The notes under the pieces were generated by a model. It was not told the origin of the DNA. It saw nothing but the letters and a program-made list of their open reading frames with translations, and did no database searches. Both the position numbers and the translations under genes were made by a program. Source: Leptolinea sp. UBA5203 (GTDB taxonomy: Bacteria; Chloroflexota; Anaerolineae; Anaerolineales; Anaerolineaceae). Taken from it: a DNA stretch of 61,789 nt. Positions 34,389 through 43,642 of this stretch are shown here, piece after piece (the first letter of the stretch is position 1; every line of letters begins with the position of its first letter). The stretch lies in the NCBI GenBank assembly GCA_002412765.1, contig DHVR01000069.1, positions 60,683-122,471 of the forward strand. Reading direction: 5' to 3'.

Positions 34389-35215
34389 TTTGTTATCACC
34401 ATGGCCCAGTGGCTCTTTTCATAGTGTTTGTAGACCGATTGAAATTCAAAAGCTGTGAGAATCTTCAAACCACTCACTGCAACAAGCTCTTTCTGAAGGG
34501 TATGTTCCGCATTTCCCTGGTTCAAAATCACCCAAGTCCCGCCCGGTTTCAGGCTGCTTGCCAGCGAACCAAACAATTTCTCTGGATCAAACAACGAGCG
34601 TGGCAGTCCCCATTCCAGATGATCTTTCAGAAACAGGAAGGGAAAGAATTGAATCAAAACATCATATTTTTCAGGTTGCTCATGAAAAGCCCTGGGATGA
34701 TAGATCACCCCGGGAAAGGCAGTACACTGCTGCTGGGCGTGATCAAAACGGGAATGCAGGTCGGCGTACACACGGTAAGGATCAATCTCAAACCCTTCCA
34801 GAGAAACTTCTCTGGCTTGTAAAGCCTGATGATAGCTCAGAAATTGGACCAGAGCAGGTAAATAGAACCAGTCCGAAGGTCCAACATCCGCAGCCCGCAG
34901 CGTTGCCCCCCATTCCACCTTTATTGTAGAAAACACCTGAGTGAGCACATCCAGATAGTAACAATTGACCCCCAGTTGAAAATCCGTAAAAGAAAGCGGA
35001 AGTTCATTCAGGTGAAACTGCTGGATCAGGGTCTTCGCCTGTCCTTGAATTGGGTAGGGAAAACAGGATATTGGCAGGGAATTTGTTGACTTTTCGAGTG
35101 CTGGTAAGGGTCTTTTCCAAGAGATTAAACTGCGCAGGGGAAAATCAAGGCTGTTCCTTAATTGGTAAACCCAATGCCAAGGATACATCCCCTCTAGAAA
35201 TCGTTTATTCATCAT
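34385..35215 (-). CDS. Methyltransferase-like protein
   Basis: 276 aa. The middle region has the layout of a class I SAM methyltransferase: AADVGPSDWFYLPALVQFL as motif I (degenerate; VGPS for the usual GxG), LEGFEIDPYRVY as motif II, and LKPGGTWVILNQG as the post-motif strand. The first 75 residues have no clear family. Substrate unknown, and the weakened motif I means activity is unproven. AGGAAG lies 5 bases before the ATG. First gene of a two-gene operon with the M28 peptidase. Confidence 0.7.
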   Translation of the reverse strand: MMNKRFLEGMYPWHWVYQLRNSLDFPLRSLISWKRPLPALEKSTNSLPISCFPYPIQGQAKTLIQQFHLNELPLSFTDFQLGVNCYYLDVLTQVFSTIKVEWGATLRAADVGPSDWFYLPALVQFLSYHQALQAREVSLEGFEIDPYRVYADLHSRFDHAQQQCTAFPGVIYHPRAFHEQPEKYDVLIQFFPFLFLKDHLEWGLPRSLFDPEKLFGSLASSLKPGGTWVILNQGNAEHTLQKELVAVSGLKILTAFEFQSVYKHYEKSHWAMVITK

Positions 35216-35303
35216 TACGGCTTCCTGTGCATTTTGCTACTTTTCAATTTTTGTCTCGTATATAGTTTGATTCGTTTAGTTATACGTTTTGGAGGCTATT
35301 TCA

Positions 35304-36770
35304 ATGATCAAGAATTCTAAATTAAATACTTTATTAATTGTACCTGTACTTTTGATGATGATGGCACTCATCAGTCATCCGGTTTATGCAACTGAAACCC
35401 CAGGCGATGGGCTCGTGGGAGCCGATGAGGTCATTGACGATGATGTCGTCCTTTCTGCTGAAAATCCAAGTATGCTCGGTACTGTGAACGGCATGCTGAT
35501 TATCCTCGGCAATCACGCCCTGGTGGACGGCACTGTTAACGGGGACGTCATCGCCCTGGGTAATTATATTGAGATTGGCGAGAATGCCCACATTACCGGT
35601 AATATCTTCGGCGGTGGGTATGTCATGCGCATTGCTGGAAAAGTGGATGGAAGTCTGGCTGGTGGCAGTTACACGCTGGTGTTGGATCAAAACTCAGCCA
35701 TTGGCCGTAACTTTTATTATGGCGCTTTCTCAACTGACTTGATGGATTCCGCTTCCATCGGTTCAGATGCCTACATCGGTGCCTATCAAGCCAAATTGGC
35801 TGGCTCCATTGGCCGGGATTTAAACGTCAGCGCAGCCGCAGTTCAACTGACTGGCAGCATCGGCAGAAATGCAACCATGGACGTCGCCTCCCCGGACAAC
35901 GGCGAGTCCGCGCCCTACTACATGTTCCCCATGAATAATGCACAAAATCAGGACCTGCCACGAGAAGCCCAGGAATTGATTCCGATTCAGGAGAAGCCAG
36001 GCCTGACCATCAGTGACTCTGCCGAAATTGGCGGCAAACTAACCTATACCAGCCCACAGCCCCAGGAACAAACCATTCTGGTTGCCCCTTCTGAGGGGAC
36101 TGTCTACCAAACTCCGGTACCCGAACCAGAGACTGTCGAACAAGGCGAACGCCCGATTGTCTTCCAGGATGCTGAAAAAGGGACTAGCGCATTTGTAGCC
36201 GGTATGATTCTGACCTGGGTATGGAATGTGGTCAAAGCCTTCATCACCCTGTTGCTCATAGCCTTGCTGGCTTTCTGGCTGGTTCCTAACAAATTTGAAC
36301 AGAGTTTGCAGACCCTGAAAAGCAAACCCGGAAAATCATTTGCCTATGGCTTGTTGGCTTACTTCGGTGGTTTTGCCCTGTTGTTCTTCGGCTTCGTCAT
36401 CATGGTATGCTTCACCGCTTTCCTGGCTGTGATTACCTTTGGAACCCTTGGATTCTACTTCTTCCTGATCGGTTTCTCCACCTACTTTATGGCCTTCGCC
36501 CTCTTCCTGCTCCTGACCTTCGTCGGGTCCAAGATCCTTGTGGCTTACTTCGTCGGTGAATGGCTGCTGAAGATCATGTCCAAAACACCCACCCAGGGAC
36601 GTGCCTTGCCCCTTATCCTGGGTCTGGTCCTGTATATTGTTTTAGGATATGTTCCCTTCCTTGGCTTTGTGATCCGCAGCATGATGACCTTGTTTGGTGC
36701 TGGTGCCATCCTTCTCGTCCTGCTGAATAGCTGGCAGGAACGTAAGGTGAAAGCTTTACCCGCCGAATAA
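35304..36770 (+). CDS. Bactofilin-like polymer-forming domain fused to a membrane domain
   Basis: 488 aa from ATG 35304 (GGAGG at 35291-35295). Signal peptide (about 8-30, ending VYA), then about 180 residues of short repeats such as GTVNGDVIALGNYIEIGENA and GSIGRDLNVSAAAVQLTGSI, the right-handed beta-helix pattern of bactofilins. After a Pro/Glu-rich linker come four to five membrane helices (about 295-475). Bactofilins are normally cytosolic; here the signal peptide puts the beta-helix outside. No neighbouring operon partner. Confidence 0.8.
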   Translation: MIKNSKLNTLLIVPVLLMMMALISHPVYATETPGDGLVGADEVIDDDVVLSAENPSMLGTVNGMLIILGNHALVDGTVNGDVIALGNYIEIGENAHITGNIFGGGYVMRIAGKVDGSLAGGSYTLVLDQNSAIGRNFYYGAFSTDLMDSASIGSDAYIGAYQAKLAGSIGRDLNVSAAAVQLTGSIGRNATMDVASPDNGESAPYYMFPMNNAQNQDLPREAQELIPIQEKPGLTISDSAEIGGKLTYTSPQPQEQTILVAPSEGTVYQTPVPEPETVEQGERPIVFQDAEKGTSAFVAGMILTWVWNVVKAFITLLLIALLAFWLVPNKFEQSLQTLKSKPGKSFAYGLLAYFGGFALLFFGFVIMVCFTAFLAVITFGTLGFYFFLIGFSTYFMAFALFLLLTFVGSKILVAYFVGEWLLKIMSKTPTQGRALPLILGLVLYIVLGYVPFLGFVIRSMMTLFGAGAILLVLLNSWQERKVKALPAE

Positions 36771-36809
36771 AAGGTATATCTTTTCAATCTAGTGGATGTC
36801 CAAAATGTA

Positions 36810-36840
36810 AGGGCGACCGGTCGGTCGCTCTTGCTTTTTT
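36810..36840 (+). terminator. Terminator of the bactofilin-like gene
   Basis: Arms agggcgacc (36810-36818) and ggtcgctct (36823-36831), one G-T pair, loop ggtc, followed by GCTTTTTT. The stem core resembles the repeat family at 50809 and 51328. Confidence 0.75.
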
Positions 36841-36947
36841 AACATACATTTTTTTATTAACCTGGTGGAGAAAAACCTTAACCTGTTGTTTCCATTTCCT
36901 TAACTTGCTGGCGGCATACTAAACATAGAAAAAATAAGGAGAAATTC

Positions 36948-37694
36948 ATGGGAATTGCTGATTTACATATCCATACAAGTTACAGTTGGGATGGCACCAG
37001 TACTATTTCAGCGATATTTCAAAGTGCCAAAGATAGAAAATTGGATATCGTAGCGATTACTGACCACGATACAATTGCAGGGCATGATGAAGCCATGAAA
37101 CTGGCTGCCCAATATCAATTAAAAGTCATTCCAGGGGTCGAAATTTCAACCGCGGAGGGACATCTGCTGGCTTATTTCATCCATCAGGAAATCCCCGCGC
37201 ATTTATCCCTGATCCGAACCATTGAACTGGTTGGACAACAGGGGGGCATTTGTGCTGCGGCCCATCCGGCTGCCAGGTTCGTACACTCTGTAAGTGAAGG
37301 GAGCTTGTCCATCGCAGCCGGTATCCCGGATTTTAAGGAAATTCTATTGGGTGTGGAATCCATCAACTCGGGGCTGCTGTATCAAAAATCCAATCAATTG
37401 GCTGCCGAGTTTTCCAAGCAATATCAACTCAGCCCTTTGGGTAATTCCGATTCCCATATTTATTGGACCGTGGGGGATGCGGTCACCAGTTTTTCAGGCG
37501 AAAGCATCACCGACCTGCGTACAAGCTTAATCCTACGCAAAACCCGGGCTATCTTGAATACCGAAAAGCGTGTTCCAGCTTATTATTTCCAACATGTCAA
37601 TCGGCGCGTCTTGCGCATGATGGGTTGGGTGGCTAATTGCACTGGCCCAAACCAAACCTATGCGATGCAGCGCATCAGCGATCATAGGATATAA
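36948..37694 (+). CDS. PHP-domain phosphoesterase
   Basis: 248 aa. Metal-binding PHP motifs in order: DLHIHTSYSWDG, AITDHDTIAG, PGVEIST, AAHPAAR, GNSDSH. The arrangement is that of small stand-alone PHP phosphatases acting on nucleotides or sugar phosphates. AAGGAG lies 7 bases before the ATG. Single gene between the bactofilin-like gene and the phosphoribosyltransferase. Confidence 0.9.
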   Translation: MGIADLHIHTSYSWDGTSTISAIFQSAKDRKLDIVAITDHDTIAGHDEAMKLAAQYQLKVIPGVEISTAEGHLLAYFIHQEIPAHLSLIRTIELVGQQGGICAAAHPAARFVHSVSEGSLSIAAGIPDFKEILLGVESINSGLLYQKSNQLAAEFSKQYQLSPLGNSDSHIYWTVGDAVTSFSGESITDLRTSLILRKTRAILNTEKRVPAYYFQHVNRRVLRMMGWVANCTGPNQTYAMQRISDHRI

Positions 37695-37745
37695 AATTAA
37701 CCTGCGGCGGGAATGGAAACGATACCGCCGGAAACCCTTATTACC

Positions 37746-37754
37746 TGCTATAAT
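37746..37754 (+). promoter_or_regulatory. Extended -10 of the phosphoribosyltransferase gene
   Basis: TGCTATAAT (37746-37754), identical to the extended -10 of eno. No good -35. Confidence 0.5.
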
Positions 37755-37794
37755 TTGAATATCAAGTACAGTGACAAAATAAGGGTTGAACGGT

Positions 37795-38316
37795 ATGCGG
37801 CGTGAAATATTATCGTGGATTGACGTAGAAGCACTGATTGATCACATTGTTCCCCAGTTTGAAGTTAAATTTGATGCCATGATTATCATTACCCGGGGTG
37901 GGTTGGTTTTCGGGGGAATCTTAGCCGATTTGCTCAATATTGAAACCATCTTAACCGCCGCTGTCGATTTCCCCTCTGAAATGCAATCCAGTAAAAATAA
38001 AACCAGCAGCCGCTTGATGGCCTGGCCAAAATTTTTCCAGTTTCCTGAAGATAAGCTGCTGCGCGATCAGCACGTTCTGGTGGTGGATGATGTTTGGGGC
38101 AGCGGCAGAACCATTATTGCCGTAAAAAACCGCATCAGCGCAGCCGGCGGCATGCCGCATACCTGCGTCTTGCACTTTAATCCCTATCGCAACATCTTTG
38201 AAGGCGTCACACCGCAGTATTTTGCCGCAACCACCGATGCTTATATTGTTTATCCCTGGGAAGTGGATCGCGGAAAAGATGTGGTTTTCCTGCCCGGTTT
38301 TTCTCCTGAGGGTTAA
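37795..38316 (+). CDS. Type I phosphoribosyltransferase (Gpt-like)
   Basis: 173 aa from ATG 37795 (AAGGG 9 bases upstream). PRPP loop VLVVDDVWGSGRT, and IIITRGGLVFGGILADLL near the N-terminus. The layout and size are like xanthine-guanine phosphoribosyltransferase or archaeal-type homologues, so purine salvage is likely but the base cannot be named. It converges with the glycosyltransferase gene only 3 bases away. Confidence 0.85.
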   Translation: MRREILSWIDVEALIDHIVPQFEVKFDAMIIITRGGLVFGGILADLLNIETILTAAVDFPSEMQSSKNKTSSRLMAWPKFFQFPEDKLLRDQHVLVVDDVWGSGRTIIAVKNRISAAGGMPHTCVLHFNPYRNIFEGVTPQYFAATTDAYIVYPWEVDRGKDVVFLPGFSPEG

Positions 38317-38319
38317 TTC

Positions 38320-39351
38320 TTAGTTCTCACCCAAAATGGCTTTAAGATAAAGATTTGAAATCGACTGGATGGCATACTGATCCACGGCTTTCTTTCTGGC
38401 TGCTTCCTGATAGTCCGGGAGATGCTGCAGCAGTTCTTGAGCAGCGGTTAATAAGCCTTGCACATCCGGCGGATCCAGGCGCCAATGATTTCCCCCATAG
38501 GCAACACAGATACCCGCGCCACCCGCTAATAATTCCGGCAGCGCACCCGTGGCATAGCCTAGCACCGGCGTACCGCAAGCCAGAGCTTCGATGACGGCAT
38601 TCGGACAGCCGCCATTCAATTCGGCAGAAAACAAAAAATGGGAGGAACGATTCAGGGCAATGATTTCATCCCGGCTGATCACCCCCATCCAGTGTGTCTG
38701 AAATAAAGCGGTATTGCGATGCCATTTTTGAGATAAATTCAGCGGAACATCCCCAGCCACCCGCATCACCACAGGGGTTTGCAGAAAGGCAGCCAGCGCT
38801 TCCCCAAAATTTACCGCGTTGGCCAGGAAAATTTCATTTCCCTCCCCCAGGTGACCTTCAATCACGGCGATTTGTATCGGCCGTTGGGCTGCACCTATCG
38901 ACAAGGCGGGCGAAAACTCTGCCACATCCACCCCATTGTAAATAATGCTCGTCTGGGCAGGGACCACGCCATAGGTGGATTCCCAAATGTTCTTTACAAA
39001 TTCACTTTGATAGATGATCTGGTCGGCTAAGAAGCGCCGGATCACTGCCAACAAAAGATTATTGCGAATAGAGCGAAAAGTGTACCCCAAGCCCCCGAAG
39101 CGGTAGCGATGAACCCAATTGACCTGTGCCAGGCGCTGCACTATGCGCACCCCACGTCGTTTCGCCCGCCACAGTCCCAGAATATCGCGTGTGCCGCCAT
39201 TCACCAGGATAACGCCGGTTTCTTTATCAGTCAAATCATGGTGGACAAGATAGCCACGCTCCTCCAAAACAGGGATCAATCGCCGCTGAAAAGAAGCCGG
39301 GCCGCCTAATCCTTCAAGTTTTGGGATGATGCAAATGCGCTGCTCATTCAT
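38320..39351 (-). CDS. Glycosyltransferase, GT4-type
   Basis: 343 aa. GT-B fold: N-terminal LEGLGGPASFQRRL (glycine-rich acceptor loop), a central IIYNGVDVAEFSPA, and the donor-binding C-domain with NGGCPNAVIEALACGTPVLGYATGALPEL. It should transfer a sugar from a nucleotide donor onto a lipid-linked or surface glycan. Overlaps the wecB stop by 4 bases (39348-39351) and closes the wecC-wecB-GT operon. Confidence 0.88.
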   Translation of the reverse strand: MNEQRICIIPKLEGLGGPASFQRRLIPVLEERGYLVHHDLTDKETGVILVNGGTRDILGLWRAKRRGVRIVQRLAQVNWVHRYRFGGLGYTFRSIRNNLLLAVIRRFLADQIIYQSEFVKNIWESTYGVVPAQTSIIYNGVDVAEFSPALSIGAAQRPIQIAVIEGHLGEGNEIFLANAVNFGEALAAFLQTPVVMRVAGDVPLNLSQKWHRNTALFQTHWMGVISRDEIIALNRSSHFLFSAELNGGCPNAVIEALACGTPVLGYATGALPELLAGGAGICVAYGGNHWRLDPPDVQGLLTAAQELLQHLPDYQEAARKKAVDQYAIQSISNLYLKAILGEN

Positions 39352-40502
39352 CCGGAAAATCCGTCATCCATGGATGCTTCCAGGTCTTTAAATTTTAGCA
39401 GGCTGTCCACAATATGCTGGGCTGCTTTTCCATCCCCGTAAGGATTTTGCAGACTTTTCACTCTCTTCAATAGATCAGGATTGGAAAGAAATTCAGTGGT
39501 TTTTTGAACAATCAGAGCCTTGTCATCCCCCACTAGATGTAAAAATCCGGCGCTGACCCCTTCGGGACGTTCCGTCTTATGGCGCAGCACCAGGGTGGGT
39601 ATGGCAAATGCCGTGGATTCCTCTTGGATACCGCCTGAGTCGGTCAACATCAGGGTGGCATGTTTTTCCAAAGCCACCATTTCGGTGTAGGTTACCGGCC
39701 CCAATAAAGTAATCGCAGGATGGTTGCCCAATAACGGATAGACGGTTTCCTGCACCCGCGGATTAAGGTGCACCGGATAAACAAAATGAGCCTGATGCCC
39801 CAGGGTATCCGCCAGTTGGCGAATCGCTTGACAGATGTTTTCCAGTGGCTGGCCAAAATTTTCGCGCCGGTGGGCCGTAATCACCACCAGTTGTTTCTCT
39901 CCCTGGAGGATGCGCTTTTCGCTCAATAAAGTTTGAATGGATTCCGGTATGGGCAATTTGGCGATCTGGTTCAAAGCATCGATCACCGTGTTGCCCGTCA
40001 CACAGATTCGCCAATCCGGGATGCCTTCTTTCAACAAATTATCGCGGCTGAGCTCTGTGGGCGCAAAATGCAAATCAGCCACAATACCGGCGATTTTGCG
40101 ATTAATTTCTTCAGGGAAAGGCTGCCATTTATTAAAGGTTCTCAAACCGGCTTCCACATGTCCCACTTTAATTTTCTGATAATAGCACAACAGTGCCGTG
40201 GTCATCACCGTAGTGGTATCCCCCTGAACCAGGACCCAATCCGGTTTTTCCTGCATCAAAATGGGATTCAAGTCCATCATAATTCGAGCCGTCAAATCTG
40301 CCAGGCTTTGGTTCGGGCGCATCAGATTCAGGTCAATATCGGGGGTGATATTAAACAGGGAGAGTACCTGGTCTAACATCTCACGATGCTGGGCGGTGAC
40401 ACAAACCCTGGATTCAATTTCAGCATTTATTTGGAGCTGCTGGATAACAGGCGCCATTTTTACAGCTTCGGGTCGAGTGCCGAAGATGGTGAGTACGCGC
40501 AT
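39348..40502 (-). CDS. wecB: UDP-N-acetylglucosamine 2-epimerase (non-hydrolysing)
   Basis: 384 aa, normal length. Converts UDP-GlcNAc to UDP-ManNAc. Family signatures: FGTRPEAVKMAPV, VQGDTTTVMTTAL, VGHVEAGLRT, PFPEEINRKIAG, TAHRRENFG, LTDSGGIQEES and LRHKTERPEG. Together with the dehydrogenase upstream it supplies UDP-ManNAcA for a surface polysaccharide. 23 bases after wecC. Confidence 0.95.
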   Translation of the reverse strand: MRVLTIFGTRPEAVKMAPVIQQLQINAEIESRVCVTAQHREMLDQVLSLFNITPDIDLNLMRPNQSLADLTARIMMDLNPILMQEKPDWVLVQGDTTTVMTTALLCYYQKIKVGHVEAGLRTFNKWQPFPEEINRKIAGIVADLHFAPTELSRDNLLKEGIPDWRICVTGNTVIDALNQIAKLPIPESIQTLLSEKRILQGEKQLVVITAHRRENFGQPLENICQAIRQLADTLGHQAHFVYPVHLNPRVQETVYPLLGNHPAITLLGPVTYTEMVALEKHATLMLTDSGGIQEESTAFAIPTLVLRHKTERPEGVSAGFLHLVGDDKALIVQKTTEFLSNPDLLKRVKSLQNPYGDGKAAQHIVDSLLKFKDLEASMDDGFSG

Positions 40503-40525
40503 TTTTGTTCCTCCAGGTTGGATGA

Positions 40526-41800
40526 TTAGCCGACACCCAATCTAAAAAATCGATGACCGGCAGCTTCAAAATCCGCTGCAGGCCAACCGTTGACGGTATC
40601 CAGAATCACCGCGGTTTTGTTTTCTTGATTAATGGCAGCCGGGGTTAGTTTCTTAAATTCCTGATGGGCCACTAGCAGGACAATGATATCCACACCCAGA
40701 ATGGCTTCCTGCAGCGAGGCTACCGTTTGAATTCCCTGCACTTCCTTGCCGGGAACAAAGGGATCAAAAGCCTGCACCAAACAGCCTGCATCGATCAACT
40801 TATGGGCAATCTCAACGGCAGGGCTTTCGCGCATGTCATCCACATCCGGTTTATAGGCCAGGCCAAGGACCGCAATCCGTGAACCAGCCAAATTACGACC
40901 CAATGCTCTTTCCACCAGCTCCGTTACAAATGCCGGCTGGTTGTCATTGACTTGCCGGGCGTTTAAGATCAAGGGAGTAATATCCGGGGCTGCTTCCACC
41001 AGGAACCAGGGGTCCACACTGATGCAGTGACCACCGACGCCTGGTCCGGGATTGAGAATATTCACCCGGGGGTGCAAATTCGCAATCTGGATGGCTTCCC
41101 AAACATCCACACCAAAGCGGTCCGCCAGTCTGGAAAATTCGTTGGCGATGGCAATATTCACATCCCGGTAGGTGTTTTCCATTAGCTTAACCATTTCAGC
41201 TGTGGTGGCATCCGTAAGGATGATATCGCCGCGCACGAAGGTTTTATATAATTCCCGCCCCGCTTCCGCGGAGGCTCGGTCTATCCCGCCGATGACCCGG
41301 GCATTCTCAATCAGCTCGCGCAAAATCTGACCAGGCAGGACCCGTTCCGGGGAATAAGCCAGCATGAAATCAACGCCGGCTATCAAACCGGATTTTTCCA
41401 GGATCGGGGCAATTATCTGAGTGGTGGTTAAAGGAGGAGACGTGCTCTCCAGAACCACCAGATTGCCTTTGCGTAAATACGGAACGATCGATTCTGCTGC
41501 GGATTCCACATAGGTGAGATCCGCTTTTTTTTCTTCTTTAAATGGCGTGGGGACGGCGATGATAAAGGCATCCGCTGCTTCAGGTCGGGATTTAATCACC
41601 AGATTACCCGATTGCACCGCTGAGAGAACCATGGTGCGTAGACCTGGCTCATAAATGTGCAGTTGCCCATTTTGCAGGCTCTGCACAACATGCGGGTTCA
41701 CATCCACACCGACAACTTTTATGGCGTGAGATGCGAAGGTGCTCGCTGTTGGTAATCCGATATAACCCAGACCTAATACGCAGATTTTTTCCAGTTTCAC
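40526..41800 (-). CDS. wecC: UDP-N-acetyl-D-mannosamine dehydrogenase-type enzyme
   Basis: 424 aa. NAD-dependent two-step oxidation of UDP-ManNAc to UDP-ManNAcA. Start placed at GTG 41800: TTGGAGAG lies 4-7 bases upstream and VKLEKICVLGLGYIGLP is the family start; the open frame extends to 41929. Rossmann loop GLGYIGLP, catalytic Cys in GGHCISVDPWFL, Lys in LMENTYRDVNIAIANE region, and C-terminal AYKPDVDDMRESPA. UDP-Glc/GDP-Man dehydrogenase relatives share these marks, but the adjoining wecB supports the ManNAc assignment. Confidence 0.92.
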   Translation of the reverse strand: MKLEKICVLGLGYIGLPTASTFASHAIKVVGVDVNPHVVQSLQNGQLHIYEPGLRTMVLSAVQSGNLVIKSRPEAADAFIIAVPTPFKEEKKADLTYVESAAESIVPYLRKGNLVVLESTSPPLTTTQIIAPILEKSGLIAGVDFMLAYSPERVLPGQILRELIENARVIGGIDRASAEAGRELYKTFVRGDIILTDATTAEMVKLMENTYRDVNIAIANEFSRLADRFGVDVWEAIQIANLHPRVNILNPGPGVGGHCISVDPWFLVEAAPDITPLILNARQVNDNQPAFVTELVERALGRNLAGSRIAVLGLAYKPDVDDMRESPAVEIAHKLIDAGCLVQAFDPFVPGKEVQGIQTVASLQEAILGVDIIVLLVAHQEFKKLTPAAINQENKTAVILDTVNGWPAADFEAAGHRFFRLGVG

Positions 41801-41827
41801 GGTCTCTCCAAGCGTAATATTTTTTGT

Positions 41828-41856
41828 ATTATCCCATACCTTCCAAAGAATGCGAA
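41828..41856 (-). promoter_or_regulatory. Promoter of the wecC-wecB-GT operon
   Basis: Minus-strand TTCGCA (41856-41851, 4 of 6 consensus), 17-base spacer, TGG-preceded GATAAT (41833-41828). The leader to the GTG start is about 20 bases. Confidence 0.5.
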
Positions 41857-42023
41857 GGTTTGCTTGTGGATACCCAGCCGGTACCCGTGGATTTGCCGGT
41901 TCTGTGTTCCTTGCTTCCAAATCATGCACATGATAAACTGGTTAAAGATGATTTATACTTTTTACATCCAGAAAAACCTCAAAAATCATCACTACCCTTT
42001 AAATAACTGGGAAGAGCACATAG

Positions 42024-43613
42024 ATGATGGACCAACCACAAAAAGAAAATCGAAACTCAACCATCTGGGATAAATTTGAAAGTGCCGCGCCTGGAATTCC
42101 GGACTGGATTCGGAACAAAGAGCAGACCGGGAGCATTTTACAGGCTCTATTAAAAACCATTCCCGCTCAATCCATCCTGATCACAACCACCAGTGAGATT
42201 TTCCTACTGGCTGGGGACGTGGAAACCAAGACTCAGCAAAAAATTCTACAGGTGCTGGACGCTTTCTGGGATCCCATTCAGAAGAGCGACCTGACCCGTT
42301 ACTTAAAGAATCAAAATGGGGAAGTGACTGGCTTCATCTTCTCTGCAAATCTATTCCAAAATTTAATCCTGACCCTCTATTATCAAGACACCCCCACGCT
42401 GAGTATGGCCAGAGCGCATACCAAACGCATCATCCGCGCTCTGTCCGGGCAAACTGTGGCTTCTTATGCTGCAAAGACCGTTCCGGTGGATGCAGCCATG
42501 GCCGCGCAAATGCGCAAGTTCTTCGAACAAAATGCACGACAAAGTATGGATCGTGAATTCACAATTGCGGATGAACTGCCGCTCCCACAGCAGATGCCAG
42601 AGAGTTCACACCCGGATGGCGCACCTGGCCTTAAAAAAGTCACCCAACCCCTCGCTGAAGAAATCCAAGAAGTCGATGAACCAACCTCGGAAAATCTATT
42701 ACCCAGCATGGACGAGTTATTGGGCAACGAACCTGCTGTGCAACCTGCGATCCAAGATAATACGGAGTTCCTACCCGATCAGATCCCTCTCGATTCATGG
42801 TCTGTTCCAACTCATGAACCGGAAGCCAAATTTGAAACCCAGCCTGTCAGTCTGCCCAATGATGAAAATATCATCACGGATAATAAACTGGCCATGCTGG
42901 CGGATGAACTGGATGAGTTTTTCGAAGACGAGGATGACACCGATATTGACCTTGAGGAACAAAAAGAAAAACTAGCCTCCATCCTGCGGGAATTACCCTC
43001 GCCGGACCCAGACCAAGAGGAAATCCTGCCGGTCATGGAGGATCAACGGGCTGAAAAACCCATCACAGGAACCATAGCCGACACCGCTGAATTTACTCTA
43101 CCCTGGGAAGGAGAGAATCAACCATCCAGCCCCGTAGAAACAGCTCCGGTGATGTTGGATGGCCCCGAAAAAGAAGTTGAACCTCCCCTGAGTTTTGAAG
43201 ATGCGATGCAGCAAGTTTATTTGGATGAACCTGAACCAACCGTGGAAGAACGCAGTTATACTGTGGTCATTATCCCCAGAATTGCCTTGCACCAATTGGG
43301 GCAATCCTTTGAAAACAAGTTCGAGTTATATGTTCATCAGGCGTGTCAGTTTTTACAATGCGAATCGGATGGGTGCGGTTTCTTCTCGGATCATATTCAA
43401 ATCAAGTTGAAACTCAGTGGAAAATCCTCCATCGTAAAAACCATCCTGCAGTTGAAAAAGCAGCTTGAACTAAAAATATTGGAAAATTATGCCACTTTCA
43501 GTGATGAACTGAAGGGGAATGACCTATGGATTCCCGGGCAGATTATTTTCAATGATCAGGAAAAACTGGATTCAAAAAGAATTCAAGCTTTTGTGGATAG
43601 CGCCCACCTTTAA
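42024..43613 (+). CDS. Protein with a degenerate IS200/IS605 TnpA-like C-terminal domain
   Basis: 529 aa, no named family. Residues about 35-145 (GSILQALLKTIPAQSILITT onward) look like a roadblock/LC7-type sensor fold. Residues 190-405 are acidic and low-complexity. Residues 410-526 follow the TnpA Y1-transposase pattern strand by strand: YTVVIIPR for YHIVWCPK, ENKFELYVHQACQFL as helix, DHIQIKL for DHIHIL, a helix SIVKTILQLKKQL, LWIPGQIIF for LWTNSCFIS, and RIQAFVDSA for VVKQYIENQ. The second His of HUH is Gln459 and the catalytic Tyr position is Phe523, so it should be inactive as a transposase. First of three close plus-strand genes with polA and a TPR gene. Confidence 0.75.
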   Translation: MMDQPQKENRNSTIWDKFESAAPGIPDWIRNKEQTGSILQALLKTIPAQSILITTTSEIFLLAGDVETKTQQKILQVLDAFWDPIQKSDLTRYLKNQNGEVTGFIFSANLFQNLILTLYYQDTPTLSMARAHTKRIIRALSGQTVASYAAKTVPVDAAMAAQMRKFFEQNARQSMDREFTIADELPLPQQMPESSHPDGAPGLKKVTQPLAEEIQEVDEPTSENLLPSMDELLGNEPAVQPAIQDNTEFLPDQIPLDSWSVPTHEPEAKFETQPVSLPNDENIITDNKLAMLADELDEFFEDEDDTDIDLEEQKEKLASILRELPSPDPDQEEILPVMEDQRAEKPITGTIADTAEFTLPWEGENQPSSPVETAPVMLDGPEKEVEPPLSFEDAMQQVYLDEPEPTVEERSYTVVIIPRIALHQLGQSFENKFELYVHQACQFLQCESDGCGFFSDHIQIKLKLSGKSSIVKTILQLKKQLELKILENYATFSDELKGNDLWIPGQIIFNDQEKLDSKRIQAFVDSAHL

Positions 43614-43642
43614 ATAAATCAAACGGATAACAGGAAGAATCT

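Noticed and set aside
41801..41929. Longer start of wecC at 41929
   Set aside because: Residues before GTG 41800 do not match the family, and the putative promoter lies within.
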